Assembly: GCA_035625025.1 (NCBI GenBank)
Contig: DASPQJ010000018.1
Coordinates: 84,957-148,956 of the forward strand
From: Bog-793 sp035625025
GTDB taxonomy: Bacteria; Actinomycetota; Acidimicrobiia; Acidimicrobiales; Bog-793
DNA: 64,000 nucleotides
Direction: 5' to 3'
Below the pieces are notes generated by a model, which did no database searches, was not told the origin of the DNA, and saw only the letters and a list, made by a program, of their open reading frames with translations. The translations under genes were made by a program, and so were the position numbers. Shown here one piece after another: positions 1-8,688 of this stretch; position 1 is the first letter of the stretch; each line of letters begins with the position of its first letter.

Positions 1-818
1 TTCGCTAGCGCCTCGAGGAGATGAACGAGCCCTTTCAACGGAACATCGGCGCTCGTCGTCGTCATGATCCGCCCCGGGACGCGGGCGACGGACGGCATAG
101 GGCGCCAGCAGGCGGGGTCCACTCCGAGCGGGACGACGGCGATCCTCTCGGGCGCGACGCCGATATCCCGGACGATGTCGCGTCGCGACGACTGCGACAC
201 CGTCAAGATACGCGGGATTCTCCGCGCCACGCGGCTCTGCATCGCCGCGAACCCGTACCAACGACGCAGCGACACCGCCCGGGTCCATCCCCGCGCCTCG
301 ACGAGCTCGAGGTCGCGATCGACGGTCACGGGGTGGTGGATCGACGCGACGACCGGCCAGCCGTCGTCGAGCAGGCGGAGCAGTCCGGTCCCGAGACCCT
401 GGTTGTCGTGGACGATGTCGAATGCGCCCCGTCGCGCCTCCAGTGCGGCGCGCGCCCGCCAAGAGAAGGCGCGTGGCTCGCCGAAGCCGCCCACAAACAT
501 CGTGGCGAGTTCGACGGCGTCGGCCGCGGAGGCGATCTCGCGCAGCCGCGGTCGACGGAACGGATCCGGCTCCCGGTACAGGTCGAGGCTCGGCAGTGGG
601 GTGAACTCGACGCCGTCGTCGAGCTCCGGATAGGGCTGGCCGGCGAGAACGGTCACGTGATGGCCCGCGCCGACGAGCGCCCGCGAGAGGTGCCGCGTGT
701 AGACGCCCTGGCCGCCACAGCGGGGATTGCCCCGGTAGGCGAGGAACGCCACGCGCAGCACTCCGTCGGCACGCGCCGACCGGGCGGCGGCGCGCGCTGA
801 TCCCGGGTCGGGCGTCAT
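1..818 (-). CDS. Glycosyltransferase family 4, N-terminal part (cut by window start)
   Basis: The minus strand is open from an ATG at 818 to the window edge, so the C-terminal half is missing. The translation has a GT-B N-terminal domain. It starts with a strand followed by a glycine-rich loop (VAFLAYRGNPRCGGQGVYTR, near residues 20-40), the acceptor-side loop that is normal in GT4 enzymes. A later stretch, VTVSQSSRRDIVRD followed by VVPLGVD, leads into the donor domain, and the last visible residues (SADVPLKGLVHLLEALA) match the usual GT4 start of the second Rossmann fold. GT4 enzymes move a sugar from a nucleotide donor with retention of configuration; the acceptor here is unknown. A GTG about 23 codons in is an alternative start. 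Family assignment is firm, substrate is not. Confidence 0.8.
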   Translation of the reverse strand, partial: MTPDPGSARAAARSARADGVLRVAFLAYRGNPRCGGQGVYTRHLSRALVGAGHHVTVLAGQPYPELDDGVEFTPLPSLDLYREPDPFRRPRLREIASAADAVELATMFVGGFGEPRAFSWRARAALEARRGAFDIVHDNQGLGTGLLRLLDDGWPVVASIHHPVTVDRDLELVEARGWTRAVSLRRWYGFAAMQSRVARRIPRILTVSQSSRRDIVRDIGVAPERIAVVPLGVDPACWRPMPSVARVPGRIMTTTSADVPLKGLVHLLEALA

Positions 819-862
819 CGGGCAAGCCTCGCCCGTCGACGCCCTCCCGGCAAGGGGCGGCG

Positions 863-2506
863 TCAGTGCTGGCCGATGCGGAGCTCGACGGCTTTGACCG
901 CCAAGAGGCCGATGGCGACGACGAGGTAACCCCGCATCGCCACCATCGCGAATTGGCGCCACTTCGACAGGACGGGACGCGCGAGCAGGGTGAGCGGCGG
1001 CATCCGCCAGTTCTCCCGCTGGGCGCGTGTCGCCCGTGGTTCGCCCGGGGCCGGCCGACGACCCCGGATGCGCAGGCCGAGGACGGCAGCGATGACCCCG
1101 CCGCCGACGAGCACGGCGCTGAGGAGCGTCATGACGAAGCCCACTTTGATGTGCGGGAAGACGGTCGTCGTCATCAAGATGAGCGACAGCGCGACGAGCA
1201 CGGCGATGATGAGGCCGGCGAGGATGTTCAGCCAGAGCCGGTTGACCCAGGGACCGAGGACCTCGCGGTCGTTGCAGAGGAGGAGAAGGAAGACCGTCGC
1301 GCTCGGCAGGAGCACGCCTGCCAGCGCCTGGACCGCCGTCGTGATGAGCCCCAGGGGCGCGTGCGGCACGAGCACGACCCCGGCCGCGACAAGCACGAGG
1401 GACGAGAACGTCGCGTAGAAGGCCTTCGCGTCCGTCACGCGGCGGTGGAGGGAGTGTTTCATCGAGAACATGTCGCCGAACGCGTACGACGTCGACAGCG
1501 TCACGGCCGCGGCGCCGATGATCGAGGCGTTGAGCAGAACGACCGCGAACAGTGTCCCGGCGCTGTTTCCGAGGTAGCGGTCGAGGCCCCGGGCCACGCC
1601 GGCGGCGTTCGAGAAGTGTCCGGAGAGCGGCGTGTGCTCGAAGGCGAGGGCGGCGGTGACGGCGATCAGCGTCGCGGCGAAGACGGTGACGAGCGAGCCG
1701 AGCAGAGTGTCGAGGCGTTCGTAGTTGATCCATCGGGGCGTGATCCGCTTGTCGACGATGTTCGACTGCTGGAAGAACAGCTGCCAGGGGGCGACGGTCG
1801 TCCCGACGATCGCGATGATGAGGAGGATCGCGGTCGAGTTCACGCCCCCGCGCACGCCGGGGATGACGAGCCCCTCGACGACCGGGCCGAATCTCGGGTG
1901 CGAGAAGATGACGAGAGGGATGACGAGGAAGTTCGCGACGACGAAGAGCAGCATGAAGCGTTCCCAGCGGCGGAAGCTCCCCGACGCAGTCATGACGATG
2001 AGACCGACCGCGGCAAAAGGCACCGAGATGTACGGGCTCACCCCGAAGTAGCCGAGCGCCAAACTCACCCCGATGAACTCCGTCACGATCGTGAGGAAGT
2101 TGAGGACGAACAGGTCGCCGACCGAGAAGGCGCCCCAGAACCGGCCGAAACGCTCGTTGATGAGTCGGGCGTGGCCGACGCCCGTCACCGCGCCGAGCCG
2201 GACGACCATCTCCTGGTTGACGACGAGGACCGGGATGAGGAGCGGCAACGTCCAGAGCAGCGTGAGCCCGAAGTTCTGACCGGCCTGGGCATAGGTCGCG
2301 ACGCCGCCGGCGTCGTTGTCGCCGACCATAACGATGAGGCCGGGTCCGATGATCGCGGCGAGCGTGAAAAGACGCGCGAGGAACGACGGACGCGCCCCGG
2401 TGTCGCCGACGCTGATCGTGCCGAGCGCGCCCCGAATGTCACCGAGGTGCGCCTCGTCAAGGACGGCGGACCCGCCACCTTCATATGCATGGTCGCGACT
2501 CGCCAT
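863..2506 (-). CDS. Nramp-related divalent metal (possibly Mg2+) transporter
   Basis: About 547 residues with roughly eleven to twelve hydrophobic segments, typical of SLC11/Nramp length plus a C-terminal extension. The first transmembrane segment has GDNDAGG (about residues 62-68) where classical Mn/Fe Nramp proteins have DPGN, and segment six has PWQLFFQQS where they have the MPH-containing motif. These replacements are those I know from Nramp-related magnesium transporters, so Mg2+ may be the substrate; this is inference from motifs. I chose the ATG at 2506 because GGGAGG lies 10 nt upstream; the frame stays open to 2563, giving a 19-residue longer form with no visible ribosome site. A soluble MgtE_N/CBS protein encoded 2.1 kb upstream on the same strand could be a Mg2+ sensor in the same pathway. 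Confidence 0.85.
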   Translation of the reverse strand: MASRDHAYEGGGSAVLDEAHLGDIRGALGTISVGDTGARPSFLARLFTLAAIIGPGLIVMVGDNDAGGVATYAQAGQNFGLTLLWTLPLLIPVLVVNQEMVVRLGAVTGVGHARLINERFGRFWGAFSVGDLFVLNFLTIVTEFIGVSLALGYFGVSPYISVPFAAVGLIVMTASGSFRRWERFMLLFVVANFLVIPLVIFSHPRFGPVVEGLVIPGVRGGVNSTAILLIIAIVGTTVAPWQLFFQQSNIVDKRITPRWINYERLDTLLGSLVTVFAATLIAVTAALAFEHTPLSGHFSNAAGVARGLDRYLGNSAGTLFAVVLLNASIIGAAAVTLSTSYAFGDMFSMKHSLHRRVTDAKAFYATFSSLVLVAAGVVLVPHAPLGLITTAVQALAGVLLPSATVFLLLLCNDREVLGPWVNRLWLNILAGLIIAVLVALSLILMTTTVFPHIKVGFVMTLLSAVLVGGGVIAAVLGLRIRGRRPAPGEPRATRAQRENWRMPPLTLLARPVLSKWRQFAMVAMRGYLVVAIGLLAVKAVELRIGQH

Positions 2507-3044
2507 GCTCGGTCGACCTCCCGCGAAATCGGGCTGAGCGGACGTTGCTTGTCGGTGGCGCACGCCCGCAGGAGGCCGGTCCGGGTTACCGAGCCCTCAT
2601 CTCACCTCGCCGGGGGGCGTGCGCCATCGTCTTTCGGACGAGCGTTTATCGGCGCTCAGGGGTTCTCCCTCGTCGTGCCCAAACTCCAGTCGGCCCGGGT
2701 GGAGTCCGTTGGGCACGGACCGCCGCGGCAGACGCCTCGGCGCACCCCTCTCGTCAGAGCTTTGGCGCCCGTCGCCGTAGACCGATCGGCCAGCCACTTC
2801 GGACCATCCCTTGTGCCGGGAAAGTCTGTCCTGACCCGGAGTGTCTTTCGACAGGTGGGGTCAGTGGCCTCTGTGCGACGAGCCGCCTCACCGAACGAGG
2901 TGCGACTGCTTGCAGGGGGATGTTACCCGCGGGGCGCGAGGTGCTCCAACGTTCGCGGTCGATCTCTCGCTGAGCGAGGCGCGGGTGGAGAGCCGCGGGC
3001 CGCCCCGGTCACCGCGGCGAGCGAGGCGAGGCGACCCGTGAGCG
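2507..3044. other. Intergenic region upstream of the metal transporter
   Basis: About 540 nt between the transporter start and the stop of the upstream hydrolase gene, both on the minus strand. I see no convincing coding frame. A metal-responsive leader would be expected here for this transporter class, and words such as AGGTGAG and CGAAAGAC do occur on the minus strand, but not in the order of a known Mg2+ or Mn2+ riboswitch, so none is called. Confidence 0.4.
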
Positions 3045-4568
3045 TCAGTTGCTCGGGCAGACCGTGCCGGTCGGTGGGACCGCGACGGTTTGGAGATACC
3101 GGTCGACGAAGCCCCGGATGCACGAACTCGAGAAGTACCCCGTGTGGCCGGTGCCTGTCCTCGTCAGGAGCACGGCGTTGTCGAGCTGTGACGCCACCGC
3201 CTTCGCCCAGGCGTACGGCGTCGCGGGGTCGCCGGTCGAACCGACGACGAGGATCGGCGGCGTGCCGGGGGCGTGGATCGCTCCGGGGCTTCCCTGCGGG
3301 GCGACCGGCCAGTAGGCGCAGGTGAGCGTGCCCCACGCCTCCGACGCCCCGAAATCGGGCGCGACCACGGCAAGCTGTTTCGCCAGCTGCTCGTAAGATG
3401 AGAGCGCCTTCGGTCCGGGCTCGTCGACGCAGTTGATCGCGACGTTCGACTCCTCCTCGTTCGTGAACGTGCCGTTCTGCTGCAGCCCCTCGTAGCTGTA
3501 GGCGAGCTCGGCGAGAAGGTCGCCGTTGCCGTGCAGACCCCGGTCGATCGCCAGCCCGAGGTTGGGCCAGGCCTCGTTCGAGTACAGCGTCGAGATGACG
3601 CCCAACAGCGCGACACCGAGAGTCACCGGTTGGGTCCCGCCGTACAGGGACAGAAAGTGCGCCGTGATCGTCCAGCCGGTTTCGAACTTGGCGAACAGCT
3701 TGTCGTAGGAGGCCGCCGCACCGCCGGGCAGGCGCTGGTGGCAGGTCCTGTTGGCGTCGCACCAGTGGAAGAAGGCGTGGAGATCGTCCTCGAAACCGAG
3801 CGCTTGTTCGCGATCCTTCACCGTCGTCGAGAGCGACGGGTCGATCGCTCCGTCGAGGACCATCGCCCGGATGTGGGTCGGGTATTTCTCTGCGTACAGC
3901 TCGCCAATGTACGTCCCGTACGAAAAACCGAGGTAGTCGAGCTTGGATTGGCCTAGGTCGGCCCGGAGTCGGTCGAGGTCCTCGACCGTCGTCCGTGTGC
4001 CCACGTTCTCGAGCAAAAGACGCGACGTGTGCGCCTCGCAGTCCGTCACGAACTGTTTGGTCACCTTCACAACCTGCGCGATCTGGGAGGGTGTCGACGG
4101 CTGCGGGGTGATCTGGGTGAGCACCCGCATCTCGTTCGCATTGACACAGGTGACGGGATCGCTCCGTTCGACCCCGCGCGGGTCCCAGCTCACGATGTTG
4201 AACTTCGCACGGAGCGCGGCCGGATACGCCGACGCGCTCTGCTCAAGGAAGTCGACCCCCGAACCCCCCGGTCCTCCCGGATTCATGAAGAGGTCGCCGA
4301 GGGGCTTCTTCGAAGGAGAGGGGAGCATCACGACGGCGAGCTCGATCGTGCCGAGCGACGGTTTCGCGTAGTCGATCGGAACAGGGATCCAGGCGCAGCG
4401 GAATTTCGTGTGGCCCCGGCACGCCGTCCACTTGACCGCCGTCGAGGCCTGGGTCGACTGGCCCGCGGACCGGGTCGTCGCCTCTGCGTTCGCCGCACCG
4501 GCGCCGGCAAGCGACACCGATCCGACCACGACCAGCACAACGGGGACGAAGCTTCTCAGCGCGCGCAA
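3045..4568 (-). CDS. Secreted alpha/beta hydrolase, tripeptidyl-aminopeptidase (TAP-like) family
   Basis: 507 residues. A Sec signal peptide ends near residue 28 (AGAANAEA). The oxyanion-hole loop is GGPGGSG (98-104). The nucleophile elbow is GFSYG with Ser about 216. The acid is the Asp in GDPATPY (about 447) and the base is the His in GTGHTGYF (about 475); together they form a complete catalytic triad. The C-terminal part is the TAP-like extension found in actinobacterial secreted peptidases and lipoprotein-like hydrolases (SlpD/SlpE, tripeptidyl aminopeptidase). It probably removes short peptides from the N-termini of proteins outside the cell, though esterase activity is possible. The start codon is TTG, with AGGAG about 14 nt upstream. 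It stands alone, not in an operon. Confidence 0.85.
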   Translation of the reverse strand: MRALRSFVPVVLVVVGSVSLAGAGAANAEATTRSAGQSTQASTAVKWTACRGHTKFRCAWIPVPIDYAKPSLGTIELAVVMLPSPSKKPLGDLFMNPGGPGGSGVDFLEQSASAYPAALRAKFNIVSWDPRGVERSDPVTCVNANEMRVLTQITPQPSTPSQIAQVVKVTKQFVTDCEAHTSRLLLENVGTRTTVEDLDRLRADLGQSKLDYLGFSYGTYIGELYAEKYPTHIRAMVLDGAIDPSLSTTVKDREQALGFEDDLHAFFHWCDANRTCHQRLPGGAAASYDKLFAKFETGWTITAHFLSLYGGTQPVTLGVALLGVISTLYSNEAWPNLGLAIDRGLHGNGDLLAELAYSYEGLQQNGTFTNEEESNVAINCVDEPGPKALSSYEQLAKQLAVVAPDFGASEAWGTLTCAYWPVAPQGSPGAIHAPGTPPILVVGSTGDPATPYAWAKAVASQLDNAVLLTRTGTGHTGYFSSSCIRGFVDRYLQTVAVPPTGTVCPSN

Positions 4569-4654
4569 TCCGTCTCGCCTGTCTCCTGGACGCCTGATAC
4601 GTCCTCAACGTCACTGTAACGGTGCCCGAACGGCGATTCGCGTCGCGGCGCCGA

Positions 4655-5914
4655 CTACTCCTGCGCCGCGGTCATCCCGAAGTCTCGCCGCCACCCGGTC
4701 GGCAGCAGGAGCTCGAGCACGTCGTCGACCGTGATGACGCCGAGCATCCGGTGCTCGTCGTCGACGACGGGTGCCGTCGACAGGTTGAAGTCGGACATCT
4801 TGCGCACAATCGAGTGGATGTCGGCGTCGGCGCGTACGGTCACGGGATCGCGTTCGGCAACCGAGGAGAGCCTCGCCTGGGGGGAAGCCTTGAGGAGCCG
4901 AACGACCGAGACGGTCCCCGAGATCCGGCCGTCGGGGTCGGCGGTGTATACCGTGGCGAGCGCCTCAGGCGCGCTGTCGCTTTGGCGGATCGCCTCGAGG
5001 GCCGCCTCGACCGTCGTCGTGCCGGGAAGGGAGAGAAAGTCCGGGTTCATTAGTCCGCCGCCGGTCTCCGGGTTGTAGCTGAGCAGTCGGCGCACCTTGG
5101 CTTGCTGGCGCGGGGGGAGCGCCTCAAGGACCGCGAGACGACGATCCTGGTCGAGGTCGTTGATGAGGTCCGCGGCGTCGTCGGGCTCCATCGTGGCGAG
5201 CACCCGCGCCGCCTCGACGTTGGAACGCGAGGCGAGGAACTCTCGCTGGTGATCCGGGTCGAGCTCTTCGAAAACGTCGGCTTCGAGCTCCCGATCGAGG
5301 CTCACCACCTCGATGATCTCCTCACCCTCGTCGTGTGACGCCGCCTCGACGAGGTCGGCGATCTGGGCCGCGCGCAGACGGGAGAGCTTGCGCAGCGGTA
5401 TCCGCATGCGCGCCGTCGGCACGTGGGCGACGAACGGCTCGATGCTCCCCCAGTCGACGAGCGACTTCGTCCGGATGCGTCGGGCGAGCGGGCGCGGCAG
5501 AAGACGACGGAGCACGCCGCGACCCGAGGGGTCGACCCCGACGACCTGCCAGAGTCCTTCGGTCTCGGCCAGTTCGATCTCGTTGGCGCGAATGAGGTGG
5601 GCGCCGACGACGTGGATGAGGTGGCGCGCCTGGAGGTCGCGGGCGAGCAGGAGCTCACCGGGCCGGCGCTCGAAGCGGCCGAGCTCGAGCGTCGCCCCGA
5701 TCAGCTGGATGAGTCGCGGCCGCATCGTGCCGATCCGCTCGATCGGGATGAACAGCTCGCGTCCCGCGACGCGCGCGACGAGCCCCGTGATCGGCGGGTG
5801 CGGCTTACCGTCCAGACGGACGATCAGGTCGTCGACCCGACCGATCCGCTCCCCGTTCGGGTCGACGAGCGGGCCCCGGATGATCGCAGAGAGGTGGAGG
5901 AACTCAGGGGACAT
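4655..5914 (-). CDS. Soluble PRC-barrel/MgtE_N/CBS-pair protein (Mg2+-sensing type)
   Basis: 419 residues with no transmembrane segment. Residues 1-60 look like a PRC-barrel domain (SAIIRGPLVDPNGERIGRVD) and a related segment follows. About residues 170-290 are an MgtE N-terminal superhelical domain, with ALEALPPRQQAKVRRLLSY and an NPETGGGLMN stretch equivalent to the end of that domain in MgtE. About 290-410 are two CBS domains. In true MgtE these cytosolic domains close the Mg2+ channel when Mg2+ is plentiful; here the channel domain is absent, so the protein is likely a free-standing sensor. Its neighbourhood holds an Nramp-related transporter that could be the partner (inference). The ATG at 5914 lacks a clear ribosome site. 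Confidence 0.8.
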   Translation of the reverse strand: MSPEFLHLSAIIRGPLVDPNGERIGRVDDLIVRLDGKPHPPITGLVARVAGRELFIPIERIGTMRPRLIQLIGATLELGRFERRPGELLLARDLQARHLIHVVGAHLIRANEIELAETEGLWQVVGVDPSGRGVLRRLLPRPLARRIRTKSLVDWGSIEPFVAHVPTARMRIPLRKLSRLRAAQIADLVEAASHDEGEEIIEVVSLDRELEADVFEELDPDHQREFLASRSNVEAARVLATMEPDDAADLINDLDQDRRLAVLEALPPRQQAKVRRLLSYNPETGGGLMNPDFLSLPGTTTVEAALEAIRQSDSAPEALATVYTADPDGRISGTVSVVRLLKASPQARLSSVAERDPVTVRADADIHSIVRKMSDFNLSTAPVVDDEHRMLGVITVDDVLELLLPTGWRRDFGMTAAQE

Positions 5915-6028
5915 CGAAGGTCGCAGCAGAAGACCAGCATCGCGGCTTCGCCACGGAACGCATGATACCGGCCGCCCGCGGCCTGTCGGAAGGGCTACCC
6001 CCTCTCCGACCGTGAGGAGGGCAAGGGC

Positions 6029-6415
6029 TCAGAATTCGGTAATCGCGAGCACTTCTTTCTGGAACTCGGCGAATTCCGGCGACATCGTGATCGGCAGCAG
6101 CGCCATCAGCTTGGCGATGTCGCCGGACACCTTGATCTTCCCCTGCATAAAGGCGGAGTTGGCGTCGAGCTCCCCCTGCTGCATCCGCTTCGCGTCTTCG
6201 TACGTCTCGGTCAGCGTCACCTCGGAATCGCTCAGTTCGCCCAGGCGGTTCTCGACGAGCTGGCCGTCTTCCACGATCCAGTAGTAGGGCACGTCGCCGT
6301 CGGGACCCCCGGTAACGACGTACTGGAGCCTCGCCGACGCGCCGGGGCGGATCGGCTGGGTCTGAGCGAGACGGGTGCTCTCGTCGAGCCACTCCTGGGT
6401 GAGCCACTTCGCCAC
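6029..6415 (-). CDS. SCP2 sterol-carrier-type lipid-binding protein
   Basis: 128 residues forming one SCP2-like domain: a helix-rich start (AKWLTQEWLDESTRL), a beta sheet (YYWIVEDGQL), then the region ending in MQGKIKVSGDIAKLMAL, which is the conserved SCP2 C-terminal signature. Such proteins bind fatty acyl or sterol-like lipids in the cytosol; the ligand cannot be told from sequence. The start is GTG with a strong AAGGAGG seven nt upstream, so the gene is well translated. It lies between the MgtE_N/CBS gene and mca on the same strand, with gaps of 55 nt to mca and 114 nt to the MgtE_N/CBS gene. Confidence 0.85.
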   Translation of the reverse strand: MAKWLTQEWLDESTRLAQTQPIRPGASARLQYVVTGGPDGDVPYYWIVEDGQLVENRLGELSDSEVTLTETYEDAKRMQQGELDANSAFMQGKIKVSGDIAKLMALLPITMSPEFAEFQKEVLAITEF

Positions 6416-6469
6416 GTCGAGACCTCCTTGGTGAGATGGACCGGCGGCGAGCTCCCGCCGTCCCCATTT

Positions 6470-7357
6470 CTACCCGCGAGAGGCGCTGACCTTCTCCCGG
6501 ATCCCGGCGAACAGGTCGTCCTCCTCGCCGATCGGGCCGACGAGGTTGCGCGCGCACACGTAGGCCTCGGCCGCGTACAGGGCCCGGTCGACGTCCTCGG
6601 GCAATCCGAACCAGAACGGCGAAGACGGGTCGATCTGCGTCGCGTGGGCAAGGAGGCCGCCCCGGCGGGCGTCATAGTAGTCACGGACGTCGATCCTCGC
6701 CGTCGGCGCGGTCTCGCTCACCCGATGGGGCCATCCGTCCTCGAACCACTCGGCGTAGGGCGACTCGATCCCGAGCTCGAGGAACTTCTCGTGACGGCGC
6801 ATCGTCTGTTCGAGGGACCAGACGATGAAGTAGAGCTTGGAGGGTTGAAACGGCTCTCCCGCCAGCGGGAAGGCGTCGGGGTCGCCGGCGGCGTTGAACG
6901 CGGCAACGGAGATCTCATGTACCCGCAGGTGATCGGGGTGCCGGTACCTCATCTGTTCGTCGGGGTAGGTCACGATCACCTGGGGACGGACCCGGCGGAT
7001 TTCGGCGACGAGACGCCCGACCGCCTCGGCGAGCGGCGCCCGGGCGAAACAGCGCGGGTCGGCGTTCGCTGGCGTGTCGGCCATCCCCGAGTCCCGGTAT
7101 CCGAGCAGCACGACCTCGTCGTAGCCGATAATGGTTGCCGCGGTATCGAGCTCGCGGCGGCGAACCGCGCCGATCGCGGCGTGGACCTCGGGCGTGTCGA
7201 GCGCGGGGTTGAGGATCTCACCTTCTTCCCCCCCGGTCGCCGTGACGAGCACCGTGTACACCCCTTCGGCGTGGTAGCGCGCGATGGTCCCGGCGCCCTT
7301 CGACGCCTCGTCGTCGGGGTGGGCGTGCACGGCAAGGAGACAGAGGCGATCAGGCAC
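6470..7357 (-). CDS. mca: Mycothiol S-conjugate amidase
   Basis: A PIG-L/LmbE deacetylase. The zinc ligands are in AHPDDE near the N-terminus and in HPDH (YRHPDH), and a TATGGEEG loop follows the first motif. The HPDH context and length (295 residues) match Mca rather than MshB. Mca cleaves mycothiol adducts of electrophiles to mercapturic acids and glucosaminyl-inositol, so it indicates an organism that makes mycothiol. I chose GTG 7357, which starts VPDRLCLLAVHAHPDDE like other family members. A TATCTT box lies seven nt before it, suggesting leaderless mRNA. The frame is open to a TTG at 7414, a less likely start. It is transcribed divergently from pspA. Confidence 0.88.
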   Translation of the reverse strand: MPDRLCLLAVHAHPDDEASKGAGTIARYHAEGVYTVLVTATGGEEGEILNPALDTPEVHAAIGAVRRRELDTAATIIGYDEVVLLGYRDSGMADTPANADPRCFARAPLAEAVGRLVAEIRRVRPQVIVTYPDEQMRYRHPDHLRVHEISVAAFNAAGDPDAFPLAGEPFQPSKLYFIVWSLEQTMRRHEKFLELGIESPYAEWFEDGWPHRVSETAPTARIDVRDYYDARRGGLLAHATQIDPSSPFWFGLPEDVDRALYAAEAYVCARNLVGPIGEEDDLFAGIREKVSASRG

Positions 7358-7536
7358 CGCAACGAAGATAACGTCCGCGTCCGGTTCTCCGTTCGACCTG
7401 GCCCCGATCGTCAAGGCCTGGGGCGCTCGGCGTATGCTCGCATCGTCAAAGGCCGCGACCGCAGAGTCGCGGGTGCGGAAGCGTCTGGGCCGGAACCGGC
7501 CGCCCGGCGTCCGATACGCCTCGGGAGGAGTGAGCG

Positions 7537-8394
7537 ATGAGCGTGATGAAACGCCTGAGCGGCGTCGTGCAGGCGAAGGCGAACAAGGTGCTCGACCGCG
7601 TCGAGGATCCCCGAGAGACGCTCGACCTTTCCTACGAGAAGCAGCTGGAACAGCTCCAACAGGTGCGCCGCGGAGTGGCGGACGTCGCCACCGCTCGCAA
7701 GCGGATCGAGCTGCAGGCCGAGCAGCTCCAAGCGAGCGCCAACAAGCTGCAAGATCAGGCGCGCACGGCCCTCGCCCAGAACCGCGAGGACCTGGCCCGC
7801 GAGGCGCTCACCCGGCGGGCCGCGATCGGCACCCAGCTCGAGCAGCTGAAGACCCAGCACGACCAGCTCGTCGCCCAGGAGGACAAGCTCGTCCAGACGA
7901 CCCAGCAGCTCCAGGCGCGCGTCGAAGCGTTCCGAACCCAGAAAGAGACGCTGAAGGCGAGCTACACCGCCGCCCAGGCCCAGACCAAGATCGGCGAGGC
8001 CGTCTCGGGCATCTCCGAGTCGATGAGCGACACCGGCATGGCGATGCAAAGGGCCCAGGACAAGATCGCCCAGATGCAGGCCCGCGCCGGCGCCGTCGAC
8101 GAGCTTCTTTCCTCCGGTGCGCTCACCGACCTCACCGGGAATACGGACCCGATCCAGGCCGAGCTCGACAAGGCGTCCCAGTCCGGCCAGGTCGATGCCG
8201 AACTCGCCCAGCTGAAGGGTCAGCTCGCCACGAGCGCTCCCGCCGGTGCGCTCGCCACACCGGACAAGCCGGAACAAGCCCCGCCCGAAGACGACAAGGT
8301 CGTCGACGCCGAGCCGGTGCACGACGAGCCGGAGGCGACCGCCAAGCCGACCCCTGACCAGTTCACCCTCGAGGACAAGGAGGACGAATCATGA
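7537..8394 (+). CDS. pspA: PspA/IM30 family membrane-stress protein
   Basis: 285 residues. Residues 1-190 are a long coiled coil of the PspA/IM30/Vipp1 family (MKRLSGVVQAKANKVLDRVEDP at the start is the diagnostic N-terminal helix), with Gln/Leu-rich heptads. The last 60 residues are acidic and proline-rich (DKPEQAPPEDD). PspA binds stressed inner membranes and forms ESCRT-III-like assemblies. A strong GGGAGGAG precedes the ATG. It is the first gene of a four-gene operon: the stop overlaps the next start by four bases (ATGA). This is the actinobacterial version of the Psp response, which lacks the enterobacterial PspBC partners. Confidence 0.92.
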   Translation: MSVMKRLSGVVQAKANKVLDRVEDPRETLDLSYEKQLEQLQQVRRGVADVATARKRIELQAEQLQASANKLQDQARTALAQNREDLAREALTRRAAIGTQLEQLKTQHDQLVAQEDKLVQTTQQLQARVEAFRTQKETLKASYTAAQAQTKIGEAVSGISESMSDTGMAMQRAQDKIAQMQARAGAVDELLSSGALTDLTGNTDPIQAELDKASQSGQVDAELAQLKGQLATSAPAGALATPDKPEQAPPEDDKVVDAEPVHDEPEATAKPTPDQFTLEDKEDES

Positions 8395-8681
8395 TCGTCC
8401 GCATTCTCGAAGACGGTCAGTACAAGGTCGACAAGTCGACCGCCAAGAAACTCGACAATCTCGACACCAAGCTTGGGAAGGCCCTCGACAAGAGCGACGA
8501 AGCCGCCTTCGCCAGGGCGCTCGCCTCTCTTGTGAAGACGGTGCACGCGTCGGGCAAGCGGCTCGACCCCAGCGTCATCACCCCCTCGGACCTCGCGATA
8601 CCCGCCGCGACGTCGACGCTCGCCGAGGTGCGAGAGCTCCTAGCGTCCGAGGCGATCAAGGTCAAGAAAAAGAAGGGCTAA
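8391..8681 (+). CDS. pspAA: PspA-associated protein PspAA
   Basis: 96 residues starting MIVRILEDGQYKVD, with a conserved small alpha/beta fold and a lysine-rich end (KVKKKKG). This matches the PspAA domain known from PspA operons of actinobacteria and archaea. Its start overlaps the pspA stop by four bases, so the two are translationally coupled. Biochemical function is not established; it likely works with PspA at the membrane. Confidence 0.85.
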   Translation: MIVRILEDGQYKVDKSTAKKLDNLDTKLGKALDKSDEAAFARALASLVKTVHASGKRLDPSVITPSDLAIPAATSTLAEVRELLASEAIKVKKKKG

Positions 8682-8688
8682 CCGCCAC

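Noticed and set aside
2507..3044. Possible Mg2+ (M-box) or Mn2+ riboswitch before the transporter
   Set aside because: Short words such as AGGTGAG and CGAAAGAC occur on the minus strand but in the reverse order, and I could not draw the conserved stems.
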